The notes beneath the pieces were generated by a model. That model was given only the letters and a program-made list of their open reading frames with translations, made no database searches and had not been told where the DNA came from. The position numbers and the translations under genes are program-made. A DNA stretch of 64,000 nt from NCBI GenBank assembly GCA_021498095.1, contig JAIZWK010000001.1, positions 3,535,450-3,599,449 of the forward strand. The letters are read 5' to 3'. Below, piece by piece: positions 58,807-64,000 of this stretch. The stretch's first letter is position 1; every line of letters begins with the position of its first letter. This stretch comes from Candidatus Harpocratesius repetitus (GTDB lineage Archaea > Asgardarchaeota > Lokiarchaeia > Sigyniarchaeales > Promethearchaeaceae).

Positions 58807-58985
58807 AGGATAGAAAAGAGCCAAAAATGGATTTGTCTCATTGGTTTGAATCGATACCATATTCTATATTATTAAATAAAAACTTGCTAGAAATTTAGAA
58901 TTTCTGATCTTACCTAATAAGGATTTTTTATTTAAGAATATTTTATCTTTGAGGTAAAAAGTATTATGATTTTTTTATAAACTAC

Positions 58986-59780
58986 AAAAGTGATCTATAT
59001 GTTATAAAAGTTCAAAACTAGTGCTTTTTTTATTATATATATCAATTACTGCATATACCCAAAGTTATACCATAAGATATCCATCATATTACCACAAATT
59101 ATGCCTACTCTGTCAAAATAAAGTAGAAACTTCATATACTGAACGAAAACGAATCGTAATTGATTTTTTAGGAAGTTTTAAGGAAACTCGATATTACTAT
59201 CACTGTACAGACAAAGATTGCCCAAATTCTTCGATGTCATTCAACCATATGCCAAATATTACATTATCCGAAAAGAGATGTTCGAATATGATGTAGAAAT
59301 GGATTGGGAGAGAAGTAAAAGAATATTACTCTAATGTAATTTAAATACATAAAAGAATTCAAAAAAAAATCGGCTTAGAGATATCAGAAAATACGATCCA
59401 GAATATTATCGATGAAATTGATTGCTATTTAGAAGGAAAAGTCGATTATACCATCAAAAAACGAGTAAAAAATCAAGGGAAAATAGTTTTAAGTTGGGAT
59501 GGTCAAAAACCAGAAAATTATGCTAAAGTATTATGGATATTTGTTGAATTAATTAGTGTTAAAGTATTAAATAAGAATGTAATTTTTGAATTCAGAAAAA
59601 ATCTTTAGTTGGATACCCTTTCAAGATTTTTAAGACAATAGATTGAGATATTTCCTAAAACTAAAATTGCAGACTCATCTACATAAAACCCATTGATCAG
59701 GCGATAATTCCAAATGGTATCGACTACAATTATAGTGATAGTAGGATCTTTATCAATTATGCTTATCATTATATAATTGC
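58986..59780 (+). pseudogene. Decayed zinc-ribbon DDE transposase (second copy)
   Basis: Begins with the same outer sequence as the copy at 49.7-51.35 kb. The frame 59021-59296 has CLLCQNKVETSY and RYYYHCTDKDCPNSSM, then after a stop KWIGREVKEYYSNVI, LEISENTIQNIIDEIDCYLE and IVLSWDGQKPENYAKVLWIF, aligning with LKISEKTIQDIMDEISCYLS and LLSLDGQKLEDGEDAL of the first copy. It fades out near 59780, before the second catalytic Asp. Confidence 0.75.
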
Positions 59781-59865
59781 ACTATAATAAGGATTGTAAT
59801 AACAGAAATATAGATTAGGCGTATTATGAAAGTTTTAATAATTATGAATAGAAGAATTAAATTAA

Positions 59866-60756
59866 ATGAAAAAAAAAAAACCGTATTTGTCAGTTATATT
59901 TTTAACTTATTTCTCACCATTAAATTATATCAAAAAAAATATTATTTTATTGGGTTGTAAGGATGTAGAATATATTTTTATAGACAATTCAAATAATAAA
60001 TCTTATTCAAATAAATTGAAAAAAATGTTAAATCACTTTATCATAAATTGTGATTTTAATTACAAAATAATATTTTCAGAAAATAATGGAGGCTACTCAA
60101 AAGGAAATAATTTAGGTGTCCGTCTTTCATCTGGTGAATATATTCTAATTTTAAATCCTGATATCGAATTAGAAAAGGATTTTTACTCTAAATTCTGCTT
60201 GTATCGCAATATATATAATTGGGATATAATTACGCCATTAATATTAGAAAATAAATATAATAAAAAAATGATATTGGGTATAAGCTATATTATTGGCTAT
60301 TCTCTTTTTAATTTCATTTATAAAATTCGAAGAAAACTTCATAAAAAGTTATATTATAACCAATTTATTTCTGGAAGTTGCTTTTTGATTAAAAAAGATG
60401 TTTTCTTAGAATTAGGAGGATTTGATATAACATATTTTATGTATTTAGAAGATTTAGATTTTAGCTTACGAGCAATAAAAAGGAAAAAAAAGATTCTTTT
60501 TTCAAAGGATTTCGTTGTATATCACCATCATGAAAAGTTTTCAACCCTTTCTAGGATTCAAACTGCAAAAAATATTCCATTACTTATTCGAAAAAATTTC
60601 AATAGACAATATAATTTACAGAACTTTCTATCGATTTTTAGAGTATTTTGCATGTTATTTGATTCTTCAAATCAATATAAAATAAGATATAGAGAAATTA
60701 TACCTCTATTTCGCACTTTTTTTGCTCATTATCTTTTCTATTTAACAAAACGATAG
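59866..60756 (+). CDS. GT2 glycosyltransferase, rhamnosyltransferase-like
   Basis: A 296-residue GT-A enzyme. YLSVIFLTYFSPLNYIKKNI, IFSENNGGYSKGNNLGVRLS and YILILNPDIELEKDF (the N-P-D metal motif) with FISGSCFLIKKDVFLELGGF and YLEDLDFSLRA are the pattern of WbbL/RfbN-type rhamnosyltransferases. This agrees with the dTDP-sugar genes at 12.4-15.3 kb, though the donor is inferred. It survives between transposase remnants. Poly-A codons follow the ATG (MKKKKP). Confidence 0.82.
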   Translation: MKKKKPYLSVIFLTYFSPLNYIKKNIILLGCKDVEYIFIDNSNNKSYSNKLKKMLNHFIINCDFNYKIIFSENNGGYSKGNNLGVRLSSGEYILILNPDIELEKDFYSKFCLYRNIYNWDIITPLILENKYNKKMILGISYIIGYSLFNFIYKIRRKLHKKLYYNQFISGSCFLIKKDVFLELGGFDITYFMYLEDLDFSLRAIKRKKKILFSKDFVVYHHHEKFSTLSRIQTAKNIPLLIRKNFNRQYNLQNFLSIFRVFCMLFDSSNQYKIRYREIIPLFRTFFAHYLFYLTKR

Positions 60757-60820
60757 ATTCAGATTGGTAAATTAACAAGTGTTTAATTTTAATTATTTTT
60801 TCTAAATTCTTTTTTGCTAA

Positions 60821-62160
60821 CAGTCTTTAAGGTTATTTTTTTAATTCATAAAGCATAATCCCCTTTTTTTTTGTAGAGTTCTCAATGAAATAACTTTTTT
60901 TACATTTTCCTCATCCACCATCACATTTTGATAAAATTGGATTACGTTATATATTAATAGTCAGAGTAAATTCACCCACAAGCCAATCGCGATATTCTTG
61001 GAACGTCATTTGATGATTTGGGCAGATTTGATCTCGTTCAATTTACCAGAAGTTAAAGAGCAAATATTTACCCATTTCAGCAAAAAGCCGCGTTTATCTT
61101 CGTTTGACCGCCAAAATCCTTTGTAGATATCCACATCACGAAACGCGGTCTCATTTTGTCATCTCATTTTATAATATCGCTTAATTAGGTACATGAAAGA
61201 CTTTGAGCGATATTGTGGTACAATAGTCGTAATTAACCCATATAGTTGTTCACATGTTTTATTTAAACTTAATCGTCCTTGTCGATAGGCGTATTTCAAA
61301 TCATTTAGATTCTGTTTTCCTCGAGGAAATAAATGAACCCAGCAACGAGTTAATTTTCGCTTTTGGTTCTTCTTATTCTTAGTTCCTATTGTGAAAGTTT
61401 GAATTCTCTCTTTATTTCTCAAAATATATTTTCTTTTTGCTTTTTTAAGTTGTTTGTAGTTTTTTGCAGGTGTAATTACTGGAATTCCCCGATTTTTGAA
61501 TGATCTTAAAATATTTTGACGACAATATTCACGATCAATTACACAAACTTTGATTTCTAGTCCCAAATTTAATAACCAATCAGCAGTATCAAGCATATAT
61601 GGAATTTTAGATTCTCCTTTAGCTACATGATGACATCCTATAAAAAGAGATTTATGCAGTCCATGAATCATCGCCCCATGATAATGACGGATTCTTCTGG
61701 TTCCTTTTCCATCTTGCTGCCTTTAATCTTTGAATCTCTGCGTTTTCCCTAATAACCGAGATAAGTTAAATCAAATTCTAATATTACAGGATAAGTTTTT
61801 CGATCTTTAAGAAAAACAAGCCGAATCATTTTTTCAAACCCGATTCGATATACATTCTCAACATTGAGAAGAGTCTGAGTGCGTAACTAATCATTCACAG
61901 TAGCTTAATGGGGAAAAGCGCGTGAAAATCTACTATCAGCATATTCTTAAGGGGTGAAATCCAGAAATTTTTGGACCCAGCGGTTCAATTTCTCACAAGC
62001 ATGATGAATTTAGCCCCTCGAATCCAACAATAACATAATATTGCCAAAATATCATTTAAATACCATTTCTTGCTTTGTCGGGTACTAGATAGATTATATG
62101 CTTTTCTAACAGATTTCACAAGGTTTGTCAAAAATGAAATCTTATTAAATTTTGGATAAT
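60821..62160 (-). mobile_element. Decayed IS4-group element
   Basis: The left end cagtctttaaggttat (60821-60836) equals the terminus of the intact IS at 29.0 kb. Leftward transposase pieces: 61671-61159 (IKVCVIDREYCRQNILRSF, second Asp; then a beta-rich segment), ETAFRDVDIYKGFWRSNEDK near 61130 (third acidic region), and PVILEFDLTYLGY near 61790 (first Asp). Several stops and shifts break it. The right end was not found. Confidence 0.72.
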
Positions 62161-63077
62161 ATGCACCGAACCAGGAAATTCAACGCATAGCTTGGGATAT
62201 TTGTTCCACATTATTTCTCAAGCATCCATTTTATTTATTCTCGTTGATACAATTAATAGACATTGCTGTTAGTTTAGAAGTTTTTTTTTTATCGAATTTT
62301 TGAGTACTATTTTATGATCTCGCATAGATCAGAGTCACCTGAAATCCATTGTAAAACGGAATATTTGATCCTATTTTAGAAAAAAGATTTAAGCTTGTCA
62401 AAAACAAGAATGGCGAAGTATTTGAATCATTAGTGAAAGATTGAGATTATTTAACTGATTAGAAATTAACTTGGGTTATTATTCTTTAATTCGAGGAATT
62501 TTTAAAAGATCACAAAAAAAATCGAAAAGCTTATTTGAGTCTAAAATAATATTTGATAAGGATGGTGTTCCTACAAGAGTAATTTTGGTGTGTTTAGCTA
62601 ATTAACCGAATTCACCATCTTTTTTGAAATTATCATCTTAGTTAAGTATAAAACAGGAATATATGATAAACACCTCGTTGTAATAAAAAATTTGAAGATT
62701 TTCCCCAGCAAGAGGTATACCATTTAACTAATTTTTACACGAAGATTGCCGAAATTAGCAGCATCTGACGAAAATTAAGTCAGAAAACTTAAGAAAAAAC
62801 AGAATTGATCTCAAATTAATACTATCAGTTATATATCTTCTACCTCTTTATTATCATAGATTTGGCTTACTAAATACAATTTTTTAAATATTTGGATAAA
62901 AATTTCGTCTATCTTCACTTCTTTATAATTAGGTTTAAGTGAGGGGTGAAAACTGGGAATTCAAGCAGAAATTAGATTGAGAAGAACCATATTAATTTTG
63001 ATAATCTAAAAATATGATTTACATTTTAATTTTATTTGTAAAACAAACATTCCAAAAACAAAAATTCGTTTTTAAAT
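62161..63077. other. Decayed stretch with weak transposase traces
   Basis: About 900 bp without an intact gene. At 62510-62610 a plus-strand frame (SKIIFDKDGVPTRVILVCLA) resembles the inside of a DDE transposase, but is only ~35 residues long. Nothing else recognised. Confidence 0.3.
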
Positions 63078-63942
63078 TTAAGTTTCTATTAGTTTGGAAA
63101 GATATCGCACATATTCGGTTTTATAATATTTATTTATTTGAGTCGTTAATTGTGATTTATCAATGAATTTTCTAATAAAAGCAATTTCTTCAATACATGA
63201 AATATACAATCATGTTCGCTTCTGAATCGTTCGAACAAAATCTGTCGCATTAGCCAAACCCTCGTATGAGCCTGTGTCAAGCCAAGCAAATCCGCGCCCC
63301 AATAACTGCACTTTCAACTCACCACGCTTGAAGTATAGTCGATTCAAATCGGTAATCTCAATTTCCCCGCGCGCTGATGGTTTCAACGATTTGGCGAACT
63401 CTACGACTTTTTCATCATAAAAATACAAAACAGGAATGGCATAATTTGATTTAGGATGTTTAGGTTTCTCTTCTATTGAAATAACATTATAATTTTCATC
63501 AAATTCCACCACTCCGAATTCTTCTGGATTGTTCACATAATAACCAAAAATAGTGGCTCCACGCTCCAAATTCTGTGCTTTCATCAAAACATCACTAAGT
63601 CCACGGCTATAGAACACGTTATCACCCAAAATTAAGGCGACTTTATCACCAGCTATAAAATCTTCTCCAACTATAAAAGCGTCTGTCAGACCTCGAGGTT
63701 CAGTTTAAACTTATAAGAAAGTTTAAGGCCAATTTGGGAGCCATCTCCAAGTAATTCTTGATAAAAAGGCAGATTACGGGGATCAGAAATTATTAAAATT
63801 TCTCGAATATTTGCAAGCATCAACACTGATAGAGGATAATAGATCATGGGTTTATCATAAATTGGAAGGAGTTGTTTGCTTACAACTTGGGTAATTGGAT
63901 AAAGTCGTGTGCCCTTTTCACCGGCTAATATAATCCTTTCAT
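63078..63942 (-). pseudogene. Broken second copy of rmlA
   Basis: 865 bp, aligning end to end with RmlA at 14461-15324. Lesions: one base lost after ATGAAAGGA at the start (so the frame reads [17 protein letters not shown]), a frame change in the [10 protein letters not shown] region (~63700), and TGA at the Gly codon of KRTGLYIS (~63218). Between lesions the protein is well kept ([35 protein letters not shown]). The C-terminus after TGA ([20 protein letters not shown]...) is also recognisable. Recently inactivated copy, or a functional gene with assembly errors. Confidence 0.88.
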
Positions 63943-64000
63943 ATTTATTTCTTTTCCATAATTCTATAAGAATGTTTGGACAAGATAAAAATAACAAATC

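Noticed and set aside
1..64000. tRNA or rRNA genes
   Set aside because: No T-loop/A-box/B-box pattern with a cloverleaf, and no rRNA-like conserved block, was seen on reading both strands; a covariance-model scan would be needed to be sure.

Overview
The window is an AT-rich (about 30% GC by eye) stretch of what is most likely an archaeal chromosome. Support comes from paired DPM1-type GT2 transferases and GT-C-like multispanning proteins in one glycan locus, VapBC-type toxin-antitoxin genes, few Shine-Dalgarno sites, and a eukaryote-type HAD phosphomannomutase. An Asgard archaeon would fit, but no ribosomal or informational marker is present, so that placement is inference. No rRNA, tRNA or CRISPR array was seen.

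Layout. 1-2.3 kb: an AAA+ ATPase of Ycf46 type (cut by the left edge) followed by DUF2997-like and DUF1257/Ycf35-like genes. 2.5-4.0 kb: a CysQ-CysC fusion (PAP phosphatase + APS kinase). 4.0-6.0 kb: two toxin-antitoxin pairs, the second with a frameshifted PIN toxin. 6.1-7.3 kb: an unknown protein with an integrase-like N-terminus. 7.4-9.3 kb: divergent phosphomannomutase and mannose-1-phosphate guanylyltransferase (GDP-mannose supply). 9.3-12.1 kb: cysD and cysN (ATP sulfurylase), the latter with a decayed APS-kinase tail. 12.4-15.3 kb: rmlB-rmlD-rmlA (dTDP-rhamnose branch, no rmlC seen). 15.5-45.4 kb: a surface-glycan locus with GT4 and GT2 glycosyltransferases, a Wzx-like flippase, three very large GT-C-like membrane proteins, two DPM1-like transferases, two SDR sugar epimerases/dehydratases, a UDP-GlcNAc 2-epimerase and a DUF362 protein, interrupted by two complete-looking insertion sequences and one small inverted-repeat element. 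45.5-64 kb: an insertion-sequence graveyard in which islands of working glycan genes survive: a PAPS-type sulfotransferase, a second flippase, a membrane protein, and a rhamnosyltransferase-like GT2. The right edge holds a broken second copy of rmlA; a third, 3'-only rmlA fragment lies at 47.4 kb.

How the genes fit together. GDP-mannose, dTDP-sugar and UDP-ManNAc precursors feed glycosyltransferases; lipid-linked glycans would be flipped by the Wzx-like proteins and extended outside by GT-C proteins using polyprenyl-phosphate sugars made by the DPM1-like enzymes. CysD/CysN make APS, the CysC domain makes PAPS, the sulfotransferase uses it, and the CysQ domain clears the PAP by-product. The window therefore reads as a locus for a sulfated, probably mannose/rhamnose-containing surface glycan. 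The individual families are well recognised; the assembly into one pathway is inference.

Mobile DNA. At least six transposase families are visible. Several fragments are copies of one another, which allows element ends to be defined: an IS4-group element with 25-bp inverted repeats and an exact 8-bp target duplication (29011-30477), an element with about 55-bp inverted repeats (37803-39671), an element starting GGGGG..ATCCGACAAAA (53129-54952), and its internally deleted 251-bp derivative (47187-47437).
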